Origin: an uncultured Bacteroides sp. | GTDB lineage: Bacteria; Bacteroidota; Bacteroidia; Bacteroidales; Bacteroidaceae | NCBI RefSeq assembly: GCF_963677715.1 | Contig: NZ_OY782495.1 | Span: 2,036,001 to 2,100,000 of the forward strand | Reading direction: 5' to 3' | DNA: 64,000 nt | Shown here: one piece after another, positions 52,535 to 63,500 of the stretch | How the letters are laid out: each line of letters opens with the position of its first letter | Numbering within the stretch: position 1 is the stretch's first letter | Made by a program: the position numbers and the translations under genes | The notes under the pieces: model-generated | Seen by the model: only the letters and a program-made list of their open reading frames with translations | The model's database searches: none | What the model was told of the DNA's origin: nothing

Positions 52535-53917
52535 ATGAGAAAAAGACTCTTATTATTTCTAACGGCAGTTAGCCTGATTAGCTTGTCATCATGCAATGAC
52601 AAGAATGATGAGTTTGACGACAAAGGCAGTAGCTCTGTCACCTCATTGACAGCGCCCGAAACGGCTTACATGGGAGACAGTATCACCTTTAACTTCAAGG
52701 TTTCGAGTGAAGGGATACGCTTGAATCAATCGAAAGCACAACTTTTGTTTGGTGAAACCGTTGTTTCAGAGCGAATTATTCTAACTCCCACTGCAGGCGA
52801 ATATTCAGGAAAGTTGCTAATCCCTTTCATGAAAAACATTCCTGACGGAGAAGTAACTGTCAAACTCCGCGTTCAAAACGAACGATTTGCCAGTAGTACA
52901 GCTGAAGAAAATATCCAGATTGTTCGACCTACATTCCCTAAATTGGTACTCAGGGATGCTGAGGGAACTCCACATGACATGTATCCGGTGCCCGATCAAC
53001 CGTACACATATGCTGTTACCGATGTTTTCCCCAGTGAACTTTTTGCCACCATTGAAGCTCCTAAATACGGAGAGAATGGCAATGCGATCGTATTCGGTAG
53101 CGCTGACGGAAAAATCGCTAACGGCGTAACTGACAAAATCAATTTCTCCGCTGATCTTGATGGCAGCTATCAAGTAACCTTTAATACACTCACTTATGAA
53201 GGAACTCCTTTCATTAAGTTCGCCATGAACAATATTGAGTTTGAGAAGGTAGATGACACCCACTACAAAGTTGAAACAGACTTAACCCAAGGGCAAGACA
53301 TCAACATCACCGGATTGAAAGCTGACTACCCCAACTATTGGATAAATCCGGCAATCTTCGATAAAATAGCAGGCACCAACGGCAAAACTCTACGCTTCAG
53401 GGGACGCGATGGTAAATACCGCTTGACGGTAGACAAAAATCTGAAATTTTTTAAAGTAGAAGCCATGAATGGGAGTGCCCTTGCCGACCTAACTAAAGGC
53501 GACGATGTGATCTGGTGTATTGGAGATGGTAATATAGGCCAACCTTCCTACAGCAAGAACAATATTAATTGGTCTACAGGAGATAAGGTTCTTTGCCTCG
53601 CTCCCCTTGGAAATGGACTCCACCAGCTCATTCTAAAGGCAAACGAGACTATCAAGGTAGGTAATATCAACTTTAAATTCTACTACCAAAGAGGCTGGGG
53701 AACTGAGTTTACCGCTGATAAAATTTCACTGGGAGACGATACCACGTGGTTTAGAGTCAACGCTGCCGACGGCAATATCCGTGGAGGTACAACACCTTTA
53801 ATAGCAGGTAAATACTATGTCATTACGGTTGACATGTCCGCCGGCCCTACGAAAGCAAAAATGTACGTAGAAGAAAAGGATAGTTTCCCGGAAGTGGACC
53901 CCACTCCGGTAAAATAA
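52535..53917 (+). CDS. surface glycan-binding lipoprotein of a PUL
   Basis: The 460-residue lipoprotein (lipobox LISLSSC, Cys at about 20) is made of several beta-sandwich modules. An Ig-like N-terminal domain (about 35-130: SLTAPETAYMGDSITFNFKV) is followed by repeated modules with aromatic residues (KADYPNYWINPAIFD, GDDVIWCIGDGN, FYYQRGWGTEFTADK). Its place between the GH30 and SusC genes is that of a SusE/F-type surface glycan-binding protein; it resembles the DUF5121/DUF5125 group. Binding specificity is unknown. Confidence 0.82.
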   Translation: MRKRLLLFLTAVSLISLSSCNDKNDEFDDKGSSSVTSLTAPETAYMGDSITFNFKVSSEGIRLNQSKAQLLFGETVVSERIILTPTAGEYSGKLLIPFMKNIPDGEVTVKLRVQNERFASSTAEENIQIVRPTFPKLVLRDAEGTPHDMYPVPDQPYTYAVTDVFPSELFATIEAPKYGENGNAIVFGSADGKIANGVTDKINFSADLDGSYQVTFNTLTYEGTPFIKFAMNNIEFEKVDDTHYKVETDLTQGQDINITGLKADYPNYWINPAIFDKIAGTNGKTLRFRGRDGKYRLTVDKNLKFFKVEAMNGSALADLTKGDDVIWCIGDGNIGQPSYSKNNINWSTGDKVLCLAPLGNGLHQLILKANETIKVGNINFKFYYQRGWGTEFTADKISLGDDTTWFRVNAADGNIRGGTTPLIAGKYYVITVDMSAGPTKAKMYVEEKDSFPEVDPTPVK

Positions 53918-53958
53918 AACATTAGACAATATCATGGTAAAAGTAAAAAATGATTCTT

Positions 53959-56900
53959 ATGAGAAATAGAACAAAAATAAAATTCTGCACCTTTCTGTTA
54001 GCCTCAACGATGGTATGGCAAACCAATACGGCTATGGCAGGACAAAAAGCAGAAAAAGCAAAGGGTGAAAGTATTCAAGCCGTGGCGCAAAAAAAGAATA
54101 ACCAACGTACGATCACCGGGCTTATAACAGAGTCTAACGGTGACCCCATTATTGGTGCAAGCATCTTGGTAGTAGGTACATCGAATGGCACAATAACCGA
54201 CATCGACGGGCGTTACTCTATCAAAGCCTCTGACGGAAATGAATTGGAATTTCGTTATATCGGTTTTGCCACCACCCGTCGTACAGTTGGGAAAGGTGTG
54301 TCCACCATCAACTTGCAAATGCAAGCCTCAGATGTTCAATTAGAAGACGTGGTTGTCGTCGGCTATGGTCAGCAAAAAAAGGAGAGCGTAGTCTCTTCTA
54401 TGTCTACCATCGGGCCAGCTGAACTAACTGTAAAATCGAGGAGTTTGAACAACAGTGTAGCCGGTAAAATTCCGGGACTGATAGCTGTACAACGTTCCGG
54501 TGAACCGGGATGGGACGACGCAAAGTTCTGGATCCGTGGAGTAAGTTCTTATGCCGGAGGTACAGATCCGCTCGTTATTGTAGATGGAGTGCCCCGTAAA
54601 ATGAGTGACATAGACACGGACGAAATCGAATCATTCTCCGTATTGAAAGATGCGGCTGCAACAGCTGTTTATGGAGCTGAAGGCGCCAACGGTGTGGTTT
54701 TAATCACGTCCAAACGTGGTAAGTCACAAAAGACTGTCGTTAACATGTCCGCGGAGTATGGTGTTGCAACACCTATGCGTCTGCCCAACCTCATGAACTC
54801 CTACGACTATCTGAGCCTTTTCAACGAAGCCAGTTGGAATGACAACGGTAATCCCTCAGTCGGCTTCACTAACCCCGTATCCGATGAAGTATTGGAATTA
54901 TATCGCAGCCAGTCTGATCCTGATCTTTACCCCAGTACAAACTGGATGGACATGTTAAAAAAGAACACCCAAAATGAGCGTTATACAATAAATTTCCGTG
55001 GCGGTGGGGAGAAAGTACGCTTTTTCGTTTCTGGCGCTTATTATACAGAAGATGGTATCTATAAGAAAAACAGAGGAGCTGTTTTCGACAGTAATGTCAA
55101 ATTCGATCGTTACAACTTACGTTCCAATGTCGACTTTGATCTGAGTAAAACTACTCGCATGTCAGTAGACATGAGTGGACAATACATTAATCGCATAGCT
55201 CCGAGTAAAACAGCTTCAGATATCTTTAACGGCATGACCTTGACACCCGTCCATTTGATACCAATGATTTATTCGGACGGAACTCCTTCGGAACATCCGG
55301 ATTCAGATACCCAAGGTCTCCGTCAGAATCCGTACAACTTTCTGTACTTCAGTGGATATAGCAAGTCTTGGCAGGCAACCTACCAATCAAAGGTCACATT
55401 GGAACAAGACCTCGATTTTATCACCAAAGGTCTCTCAGCCAAAGGAACTGTCAGTTTCGACGCCACCTCTGGGCAATATATAAACCGCACAATGTCTCCT
55501 AATTCTTATTATGCCACAGGACGAGACGCCAACGGAGCACTGATTTATACGCAACGAAATGCCGGGTCCGCATTGAGCAATCCTTCAGCAGCAAGCATGG
55601 GCGGAGAGAAAAAAATCTATCTGGAAGCCTCTCTGAATTACAAAAGGACTTTCAACAAAGTACACGACGTTACGGGCATGATTCTGTATAACCAAAAAGA
55701 AACGCAGTTACAAAATGCAAGCGGACTGAGCTTGCTCCCTTACAGAAATCAAAGTGTTGTTGGACGTGCTACTTATGGATATGACAACCGTTACATGCTA
55801 GAAGGAAGTTTCGGTATGACAGGTAGTGAAAACTTTGCACCGGGTCATCGTTGGGGTATCTTCCCCGCTATCGGAGGTGCATGGTTTGTTAGTCACGAAA
55901 AGTGGTTCGAACCACTCCAAAAGACCATTAACAAAATGAAAATCAGAGCATCTTTCGGTCTAACTGGTAACGATGACATCGGGTCATCTTCACGTTTCCC
56001 TTATCTTGGAACCTTGAACCAAGGAGCAGGCGGTATTAACCTAGGCATCAGTAGTGCAGACAATGGTAACAACCAAAACTGGATGGGCAACATAGCCGAA
56101 GCACAAGCAGCTGCTCTCGCTTTGAAGTGGGAAATTGAAAAGAAAATAGACTTTGGTTTCGACATGGGATTATTGGACGGAAGAATAGATTTATCCGTTG
56201 ACTACTTTTCCAATCGCCGTAGCGATATTCTGATACAACGTCAGACAATTCCTTCTATGAGTGGGCTACGCCAAGGACCAACACAAAACTTCGGTATTGT
56301 AACGAACAAAGGCGTTGATGGCAATATTACTTTCAAAGAACACGCAGGTAAGCTGAACATGACGTTAAGAGGCAATTTCACCTATGCGAAAAATAAAATT
56401 ATTGAATGTGATGAGATATTACATCCCTTAGCTTATCAGGATTATACGGGACAACGCATAGGAACTCCTTATGTCTACGTAGCAGAAAGGCTGTATACGC
56501 CGGACGATTTTAATATCACCACCAATCAGGTAACAGGCGCACAGAGCTATACACTAAAATCGGATTTGCCTAACCCCGGAGCACAAGTAGCCCCAGGCGA
56601 TATCAAATATGCCGACCTCAATCATGATAACCAGATCAATGCTGACGACCAGACCTACCACAACGGGTTCACTTCTCAGGATCCCAAAATCGTATATGGT
56701 ATCGCTCTTGATTTGGAATACAAAGGATTCTTTGCAGGAGTATTCTTTCAAGGGGCAGGAGGCGCTTCTGTTAACTTGATGGCCAAAGCCTCCAACTTCA
56801 TGCCGTTCAACCAAGGCAAGGATGCATCTTCTGCCCGTACAGAAGCAATGAGTCGTTGGACCGCATCCGACCCTTATAATCAGAACGTGCTTTATCCACG

Positions 56901-57180
56901 TATGCACTCTTCGTTATTTTCCTACAACCTGTATAACAGTACATGGTGGTATCGCGATGCAAGCTTTGTACGCTTGAAAAACATCGAGTTCGGTTACCAA
57001 TTCAACAAAAAACAATTGAGTGCAGTGAAATTGCAAAACGTGCGTCTTTATGTACAAGGGACTAACCTGATCACTTGGGACAGTGTAAAATTCTGGGATC
57101 CGGAATTGGGCAATGCAAATTCTGGCGCACAATATCCCATCTCCCGCCGTTGGACTATGGGCCTTGAAGTAACATTTTAA
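53959..57180 (+). CDS. SusC-like TonB-dependent outer-membrane transporter
   Basis: The 1073-residue protein imports oligosaccharides across the outer membrane with SusD. It has a signal peptide (FCTFLLASTMVWQTNTAMAG), a carboxypeptidase-like regulatory domain (about 50-130: ITGLITESNGDPIIGASILV), a TonB box region (DVVVVGYGQQKKESVVSS), a plug domain with ITSKRGKS-type ending (VVLITSKRGK) and a 22-strand barrel. The C-terminus is aromatic (MGLEVTF). The start is the ATG at 53959; 53950 would add three residues. The susD gene is 12 bases downstream. Confidence 0.95.
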   Translation: MRNRTKIKFCTFLLASTMVWQTNTAMAGQKAEKAKGESIQAVAQKKNNQRTITGLITESNGDPIIGASILVVGTSNGTITDIDGRYSIKASDGNELEFRYIGFATTRRTVGKGVSTINLQMQASDVQLEDVVVVGYGQQKKESVVSSMSTIGPAELTVKSRSLNNSVAGKIPGLIAVQRSGEPGWDDAKFWIRGVSSYAGGTDPLVIVDGVPRKMSDIDTDEIESFSVLKDAAATAVYGAEGANGVVLITSKRGKSQKTVVNMSAEYGVATPMRLPNLMNSYDYLSLFNEASWNDNGNPSVGFTNPVSDEVLELYRSQSDPDLYPSTNWMDMLKKNTQNERYTINFRGGGEKVRFFVSGAYYTEDGIYKKNRGAVFDSNVKFDRYNLRSNVDFDLSKTTRMSVDMSGQYINRIAPSKTASDIFNGMTLTPVHLIPMIYSDGTPSEHPDSDTQGLRQNPYNFLYFSGYSKSWQATYQSKVTLEQDLDFITKGLSAKGTVSFDATSGQYINRTMSPNSYYATGRDANGALIYTQRNAGSALSNPSAASMGGEKKIYLEASLNYKRTFNKVHDVTGMILYNQKETQLQNASGLSLLPYRNQSVVGRATYGYDNRYMLEGSFGMTGSENFAPGHRWGIFPAIGGAWFVSHEKWFEPLQKTINKMKIRASFGLTGNDDIGSSSRFPYLGTLNQGAGGINLGISSADNGNNQNWMGNIAEAQAAALALKWEIEKKIDFGFDMGLLDGRIDLSVDYFSNRRSDILIQRQTIPSMSGLRQGPTQNFGIVTNKGVDGNITFKEHAGKLNMTLRGNFTYAKNKIIECDEILHPLAYQDYTGQRIGTPYVYVAERLYTPDDFNITTNQVTGAQSYTLKSDLPNPGAQVAPGDIKYADLNHDNQINADDQTYHNGFTSQDPKIVYGIALDLEYKGFFAGVFFQGAGGASVNLMAKASNFMPFNQGKDASSARTEAMSRWTASDPYNQNVLYPRMHSSLFSYNLYNSTWWYRDASFVRLKNIEFGYQFNKKQLSAVKLQNVRLYVQGTNLITWDSVKFWDPELGNANSGAQYPISRRWTMGLEVTF

Positions 57181-57192
57181 ATCATAGAAATT

Positions 57193-59133
57193 ATGAAACT
57201 AAAAAATACATTCTTTACAATCATTGTAGCCGGGCTAACAATTATCACGGCGTCTTCATGTTCCGATTACCTAGACGTATCCAAGGAAATGAATCAAAAT
57301 TTAACCCTTGACAAGGTATTCGAAAACCCCAACTATACCCGCGATTGGTACGGAAACATTTACTTGTGTATTTCTGAATTCTCTGAAACGGGTTCAGAGA
57401 CTAACGCATTTAAAAATCCGTGGTCGAACATGTGTGGTGAAATTTCATCACAGATGATGCCGAATAAAGATGCAATGACAGCCGGATACACAGCCGGTAG
57501 CTCTACTTTCCACCGTTGGGCCACGCTTTATCAATACATACGCCAAGCTATGATATTCATCGACCGAGCCAATGATGAAGGAGTAGGCTCCGACTCGAAT
57601 CAAATCACTCCGACTGAAATAGCCCGTATGAAAGATGAAGCCAGATTCCTGATGGCATACTGTTATTTCTCTATTTTCGAACTTTATGGCCCGTGCCCCA
57701 TTGTCACGCAAATAGATGATGCCGCTTACCCGCAAGTATTTTCCTATCAAAGAGCATCGGTTGACGAAATGGTAGAATACATCGACGGTCTGTTAAAGGG
57801 AGTTATTGATGGGGATAATCTCCCTGCATCTGTTATCACAGGAAAAACAAACGGCGTCGGTAGCACTTTCAACCTGAATGAGATCGTTCGACCAACCAAG
57901 ATAACGGCAATGGCTTTGCGCGCTAAATTATGGGTATATGCAGCGTCTCCCCTATTCAACGGCGGTTGGGATAAAGCTATGCAACTAAAAGACAAAGACG
58001 GCAAACAAATATTTCCGGCAAAGGATCCCAATAAATGGGTCATAGCAAAACAACATCTGGAAGAATTGCTGTCGGCAGCTCAGGAAGCCGGCCATACACT
58101 CTATGAAGTGCAAAGCAATGGCACTAATCTGCCGGATCAGTCCATTTATCAACTGTTTCAAGTATACAACCAGGAAATCTTATGGTGCAGTACTAACAAC
58201 AGCTATAGCGACCAAAATAAGATGGAAAAACGTACGAATCCGCGTGATGTGAATTCATGTTATGGCACTATCGGACCATCACAAGAATCGGTAGACATGT
58301 TTTTTACTCAAAATGGATTGCCAATTTCAGAAGATCCCAGCTATCACGAGAATGCATTGGTACAAGTAACTAATCCGGCAATCAATGGAACCGGAGGAAC
58401 GCGTGCTGATAAAAATGTGTTCAATATGTATGCCAATCGCGAACCGCGCTTTTATGCCGATGTCATATATCAGGGAAAAAGTTGGTACGATGTGTATCAG
58501 AACAAGTCCGGCAATGCCAACTATTTTGTAGATTTCTCGATTCACGGAGGCGCAGGCCCCGATTCCAGAGATAATCCACTTGTCGGATATTTGCTAGGCA
58601 AGTTCAAAAATCGGACAATAAATCATGCTTCCGGTGATACACAATCATACAAACGTGTTTCTACTATTTATCGTTTAGCAGAGTTTTATTTATTCTATGC
58701 GGAAGTATTGAACGAAATAGATCCAAGTGATCCACGCATCATAGAATATTTGGATTATGTACGCGACCGCGCCGGCGTTCCCACTTATCAGAAGCTTGCG
58801 GAAGAAGGCATCAAAGATATCAGAGGCAGCTACGCAAAGCAATGGGATGCTATCCAACGCGAACGCTTCGTTGAATTATTCTGTGAAGGTCAACGTTATT
58901 TCGACATCCGCCGCTGGATGGTTTGCGGCCCGGGACAAGTTGCCGACCAAACTAGATTCAGTGGAATGAATGAGTACGGAACCACCGATGTCGCAATCGG
59001 CACCATGGGTTCTTATTACAATCGCACAGTAATTGAAAACAGAATATGGGATGATAAAATGTATTTATACCCTATTCACCAGAATGTAATTCAATTAAGC
59101 AAAGGGGAAATAATCCAAAACCCTGGCTGGTAA
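57193..59133 (+). CDS. SusD-like surface glycan-binding lipoprotein
   Basis: The 646-residue protein is the lid partner of the upstream SusC. It has a lipobox (TASSC, Cys at about 24) followed by SDYLDVSKEM. The TPR-like helical SusD fold includes EARFLMAYCYFSIFELYGPC and VYAASPLFNGGWDKAM, and the typical C-terminal QRERFVELFCEGQRYFDIRR WMV region near residue 555. It is longer than SusD itself (551), with inserted loops around the glycan site. A strong terminator hairpin follows 25 bases after the stop. Confidence 0.94.
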   Translation: MKLKNTFFTIIVAGLTIITASSCSDYLDVSKEMNQNLTLDKVFENPNYTRDWYGNIYLCISEFSETGSETNAFKNPWSNMCGEISSQMMPNKDAMTAGYTAGSSTFHRWATLYQYIRQAMIFIDRANDEGVGSDSNQITPTEIARMKDEARFLMAYCYFSIFELYGPCPIVTQIDDAAYPQVFSYQRASVDEMVEYIDGLLKGVIDGDNLPASVITGKTNGVGSTFNLNEIVRPTKITAMALRAKLWVYAASPLFNGGWDKAMQLKDKDGKQIFPAKDPNKWVIAKQHLEELLSAAQEAGHTLYEVQSNGTNLPDQSIYQLFQVYNQEILWCSTNNSYSDQNKMEKRTNPRDVNSCYGTIGPSQESVDMFFTQNGLPISEDPSYHENALVQVTNPAINGTGGTRADKNVFNMYANREPRFYADVIYQGKSWYDVYQNKSGNANYFVDFSIHGGAGPDSRDNPLVGYLLGKFKNRTINHASGDTQSYKRVSTIYRLAEFYLFYAEVLNEIDPSDPRIIEYLDYVRDRAGVPTYQKLAEEGIKDIRGSYAKQWDAIQRERFVELFCEGQRYFDIRRWMVCGPGQVADQTRFSGMNEYGTTDVAIGTMGSYYNRTVIENRIWDDKMYLYPIHQNVIQLSKGEIIQNPGW

Positions 59134-59158
59134 ATAAGTATTTTTAGCGATGACAACC

Positions 59159-59204
59159 GAAGCAGAAAACCGGGCAATAGCCCGGGGTTCTGCTTCATTT
59201 TTTA
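59159..59204 (+). terminator. strong terminator hairpin between susD and the GH18 gene
   Basis: Arms GAAGCAGAA (59159-59167) and TTCTGCTTC (59188-59196) with inner arms CCGGGC and GCCCGG form a nearly 17-bp stem with an AATA loop, followed by T-rich ATTTTTTAATTT. It sits 20 bases upstream of the GH18 start, so it probably limits transcription into that gene. Confidence 0.85.
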
Positions 59205-59224
59205 ATTTATACATAGTTATAACC

Positions 59225-60244
59225 ATGAAAAAGATTTGTTTACTAATTTGTATTTTATTACTGGGAATAGCATACTCCCATGCCAAGACGCACCACAAGA
59301 AAATGAAACCAGTAATTCTGGCCTATGTAACCTCATGGGATAGGAGCATACCAGATCCGGAGGTACTCACCCATATCAACTACGCTTTCGGACATGTAAC
59401 ACAAAGTTTTGATGGCGTTCGTATTAATAATGAAGAACGGCTGCAAATGATATCTAAACTAAAGCAGAAGAAAAAATCTCTTAAGGTTCTCCTTTCCATC
59501 GGAGGATGGGGAAGTGGTAACTTTAGTGAAATGGCCGCAAACAAAGAATATAGAAAAGCTTTTGCTGCTGATTGTAAACGCGTTATCAAACAATTTAATC
59601 TAGACGGAATTGACATTGACTGGGAATTTCCAACCAGTAGTTCTGCTAAAATTTCATCGTCTCCTGAAGATACCAAGAACTATACTTTACTGATGCATGA
59701 TATACGCAAAGCAATAGGCAAAAGGAAACTATTGACATTGGCCTCGCAAGCCGGTGCGGGCTACATTGACTTTCCTGAAGTAAACAAATATATTGATTTC
59801 GTCAACATAATGACCTATGATATGGCTAGCGCGCCTAAACATCACTCCGGCCTCTATCGATCGAATATGACAGGATGGCTCTCTTGTGAAGAATCAGTAG
59901 AGAAACATATTAAAGCCGGCATACCAATCCATAAATTAGTACTTGGAATACCCTTCTATGGCCATGGAAGAGATCAAGTCCCGAATTATATCAATTACAA
60001 CAAAATAAAAGAACTAACAAACTATACAGCCCAGTGGGACGACGTAGCCAAAGCACCTTATTTAACAGATTCAACAGGTAGAGTTGTTTGCAATTACGAT
60101 GATGAAAGATCAATAAAGATAAAATGCAGCTATTTACTTAATAAGGGCATGCTTGGAGCCATGTACTGGGATTATGGCGGAGATGATAAAGAAGGTACTC
60201 TTCAAAATGCACTCTTTAAAGGAATAATGAAACAAGAAAAATAA
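59225..60244 (+). CDS. GH18 family glycosidase (chitinase-like)
   Basis: The 339-residue exported protein has a signal peptide (LLICILLLGIAYSHA). I start at the ATG at 59225; the frame upstream runs back through the terminator. The TIM barrel shows VLLSIGGWGSGNFS and the catalytic DGIDIDWEF with Glu134 as acid, then NIMTYDMASAPKHHSGLYRS and MLGAMYWDYGGDD. The domain is single, without a chitin-binding module. It probably cuts beta-1,4-GlcNAc-containing glycans. Its position links it to the PUL, although the terminator lowers co-transcription with susD. Confidence 0.92.
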   Translation: MKKICLLICILLLGIAYSHAKTHHKKMKPVILAYVTSWDRSIPDPEVLTHINYAFGHVTQSFDGVRINNEERLQMISKLKQKKKSLKVLLSIGGWGSGNFSEMAANKEYRKAFAADCKRVIKQFNLDGIDIDWEFPTSSSAKISSSPEDTKNYTLLMHDIRKAIGKRKLLTLASQAGAGYIDFPEVNKYIDFVNIMTYDMASAPKHHSGLYRSNMTGWLSCEESVEKHIKAGIPIHKLVLGIPFYGHGRDQVPNYINYNKIKELTNYTAQWDDVAKAPYLTDSTGRVVCNYDDERSIKIKCSYLLNKGMLGAMYWDYGGDDKEGTLQNALFKGIMKQEK

Positions 60245-60544
60245 TGCCCTTTTATATGGTCAAATATAGAAACCTGTATTACATTCAGTATACAGCCAAC
60301 AAAAAAGCATGGATACAACTACATCATAAGCAATAATCAACAATAAAAATAAGATCTAATTTTATACGCTAATATGCTAATAAACAGAAAGTTAATTAAA
60401 CACGGAGAAACTAATGATGCATTCTTATATAACTTCCATAGGGTTCATGTCGTAGTGAGTAAAGGCAAAGTAAGATAGAACTAATCTATTTTTGCTAGGC
60501 GCTTTACGAAAGCATAAGTATTTAATTAAAACAATCTATTTATT
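60245..60544. promoter_or_regulatory. intergenic region before the second susC-type gene
   Basis: The 300 bases hold no gene. A TATTTTTG element at 60487-60494 matches TAnnTTTG and lies 51 bases before the susC start, so a separate promoter for the second SusC/D pair is likely. No clear hairpin after the GH18 gene was found. Confidence 0.45.
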
Positions 60545-63500
60545 ATGAAAATGAAGAGAAAACAATTTTCATGGAAAAACATGCAGCTACTCTCAGTTTG
60601 CTGCTTTTTGTTTCTTTTTGATGTGGGTCTCTCGGCCCAGAACCTGGTTGATATTCGGGGGTTGATTCAAGATGCAAATTCGAAAGAAGCTTTAATAGGA
60701 GTTTCCATCTTGGAGAAAGGGACATCAAATGGTACCATCACCGACTTCGATGGTAATTTCTCACTGAAAGTGAAACCCAACTCAACGTTAGAGCTTTCTT
60801 ACGTTGGTTATTCTACACTATTGATTAAAGCTGATCAGGCCAAAGGGGTTATCCTGATGAAAGAAGATACAAAAACACTGCAAGAAGTAGTTGTTGTTGG
60901 ATATGGAACTCAAAAGAAAATAAACCTTACGGGTGCTGTTACGGCAATAGATGGCGCAACGATTGCTGCAAAACCATCTTCGGACGTACTGACAGCCATG
61001 CAAGGAGAAATGCCGGGTGTTGCTGTATTAAGAAGCAGTGGGCAACCAGGCTCTGAAACCTCGGGTGTTCGTATTCGTGGCTTTTCGTCTGCTAACGCCA
61101 CTTCGGCACTAATTTTAATCGATGGTATTGAAGGAGATATGACTCTCCTGAATCCGAATGACATTGCCTCCATCTCTGTTCTTAAAGATGCTGCCGCATG
61201 CGCCATTTATGGTGCGAGAGCTGCCGCAGGTGTTATTCTGATTACCACAAAATCGGGTAGTGAAGGAAAACCACGCATTTCTTACAATGGATATTATGGA
61301 ATAAATACGCCGGGCAATATGCCGGAACGCTTACCTGCCTGGGAAGAACAAGAGTTCATTAATATGTCTCGTGTTAATGCAAGCGGATCTCCTGAATGGA
61401 ATCCAGAACAAACTTCATGGGTAGGAAATCCGAACTTCAACTACAGACCAAATTATTCTAATGGCCGCTGGGATTTTTTCCAAGCCACCAACTGGGTAGA
61501 CAAAGGAACAAAGGACTACACAACTCAACAAAATCATTCTGTTTCTGTAAGTGGAGGGAAAAAGGAACTTAATTACCTAATATCCGCCGGATATTACACA
61601 AAGAACGGTCTTCTTAAATACGGTCCTGATAAGAATAACCGATATAACTTTCGTGTAAAAATCAACTCGGAAGTAAATCCCTATGTAGATTTAGCGTTAA
61701 CGGCTAGCTATAACGGAAAGTTTGTAGAGACAAACCCTTATGGCGCAACGAATATATTGGAAAGACTCTATCACGTTCGGGGCAGGCAACCTATTTTTAA
61801 TCCGGAAGAAGATATTAATGAAGATCCTTACAATGGAGATTTGCAGGTAAATCCTATTGAGCTGATGAAGAATGGAGGTATTTCCAAAAACCAATACGAA
61901 GAATATATTGGCAAAGGCGAAATGACAATCAAAAACGTTATTAAAGGCTTGCAACTCAGATTAAGCGCTGCCCGTCAGTCCGGTTATTACAGTTCTGAGG
62001 TTGATAAACGTTATCTGGTATGGTACGACCGCCTAGGAACAACCGTTAGATTTTCTGCTAATGACCCTAACTCGTTAGTCAAACAAAAAAATGGTGATTA
62101 TCACGATACTTTTGAAGCGTTGCTTAACTATGATTTAAAAATAGGACAGCACACCATCGGCGCACTTGCAGGTACTACATACGAAAACTACAGGAAAGAC
62201 GAAATAACCGGTACTGCAAAGGATTTGAATTCAAATGATTTCTTTACATTCGGATATTATGATTCTTCTGTTGTAGACAATACCACTCTGGCAGATAACA
62301 TAGATACATGGGCCATGATGTCTTACTTTGGCAGAGTAAACTATAACTATGCCGAACGCTATTTATTTGAAGCCAATGTACGTTACGACGGAAGTTCACG
62401 TGTAGCTCCCGAATATCGTTGGCAAGCATTCCCTTCATTTTCAGCGGCATGGCGTATCAGTGAAGAAAAATGGTTTCATGTACCTTCTATAAACAACCTG
62501 AAGTTACGTGCTTCATGGGGCCAATTAGGGAATGGGGCAGTTCTAGATCTTTATGATTATATTCCATTAATTAACAGCGGTACTCAATTAGGAGAAAAAT
62601 ATTACTACCAAGGCCAGTTGGCTTCAAAAAGTAAGAAATGGGAAGTCATAAGTACAACCAATTTGGGACTCGATCTCGGTATGTTTAACAACAAACTGAA
62701 TGTAACCGCCGACTATTATTGGAAATATAACAATAACATGCTGGCCAGTCTTCAAGTACCCAGTCTCATCGGCATAACAGTACCCAACGCAAACGTAGGA
62801 AAATTAAAAACATGGGGATGGGAGTTTGAGGTTGGATACAAAGATAAAGTAGGCGATTTAAATTATCAGGTAAGCTTTAATTTATCCGATAGCCAAAACC
62901 GTTTGATACAATACGACGGGAAGAATTCCATTTCAGAAGGCGCAGTAAGTTTACTGCAAGGATATTCAATGAACACTCTTTGGGGATACAAAACCGATGG
63001 CTACTGGAGCAGCCGTGAAGAATACGAAACTTACAAAGCGAACAACCCCGGTTATCAGTCATTTAATGATGCTAAAGTGTCGGGAGGTGATGTGAAATAC
63101 GTAGCTCAGGGAAAGGCCGACCATACCATAGGTCAGGGAGGTGGAACACCAGAGAATCCCGGAGATTTGATTTATTTAGGTGATTCGAACGGACGTTACC
63201 TTTACGGATTAAACTTGTCTATGCAATGGAAGAATTTCGATTTCTCCATGATGTGGCAGGGAGTTGCCAAGCGCAAAATATTGATTGACACAAATACCAT
63301 TGCACCATTCTCTTCAACCTCCAATATGCCTTGGACTATCCATCGCGACTATTGGACAGAAGACAATCCAAATGCGTACTGGCCCAGATTATACAGTGGC
63401 AACACCTTCAACTATCATCCTTCCGATAAATGGGTGCAAGACGCATCATACATTCGTTTAAAGAACGTTCAGTTGGGTTATACCATTCCTGTTAAGAAAA

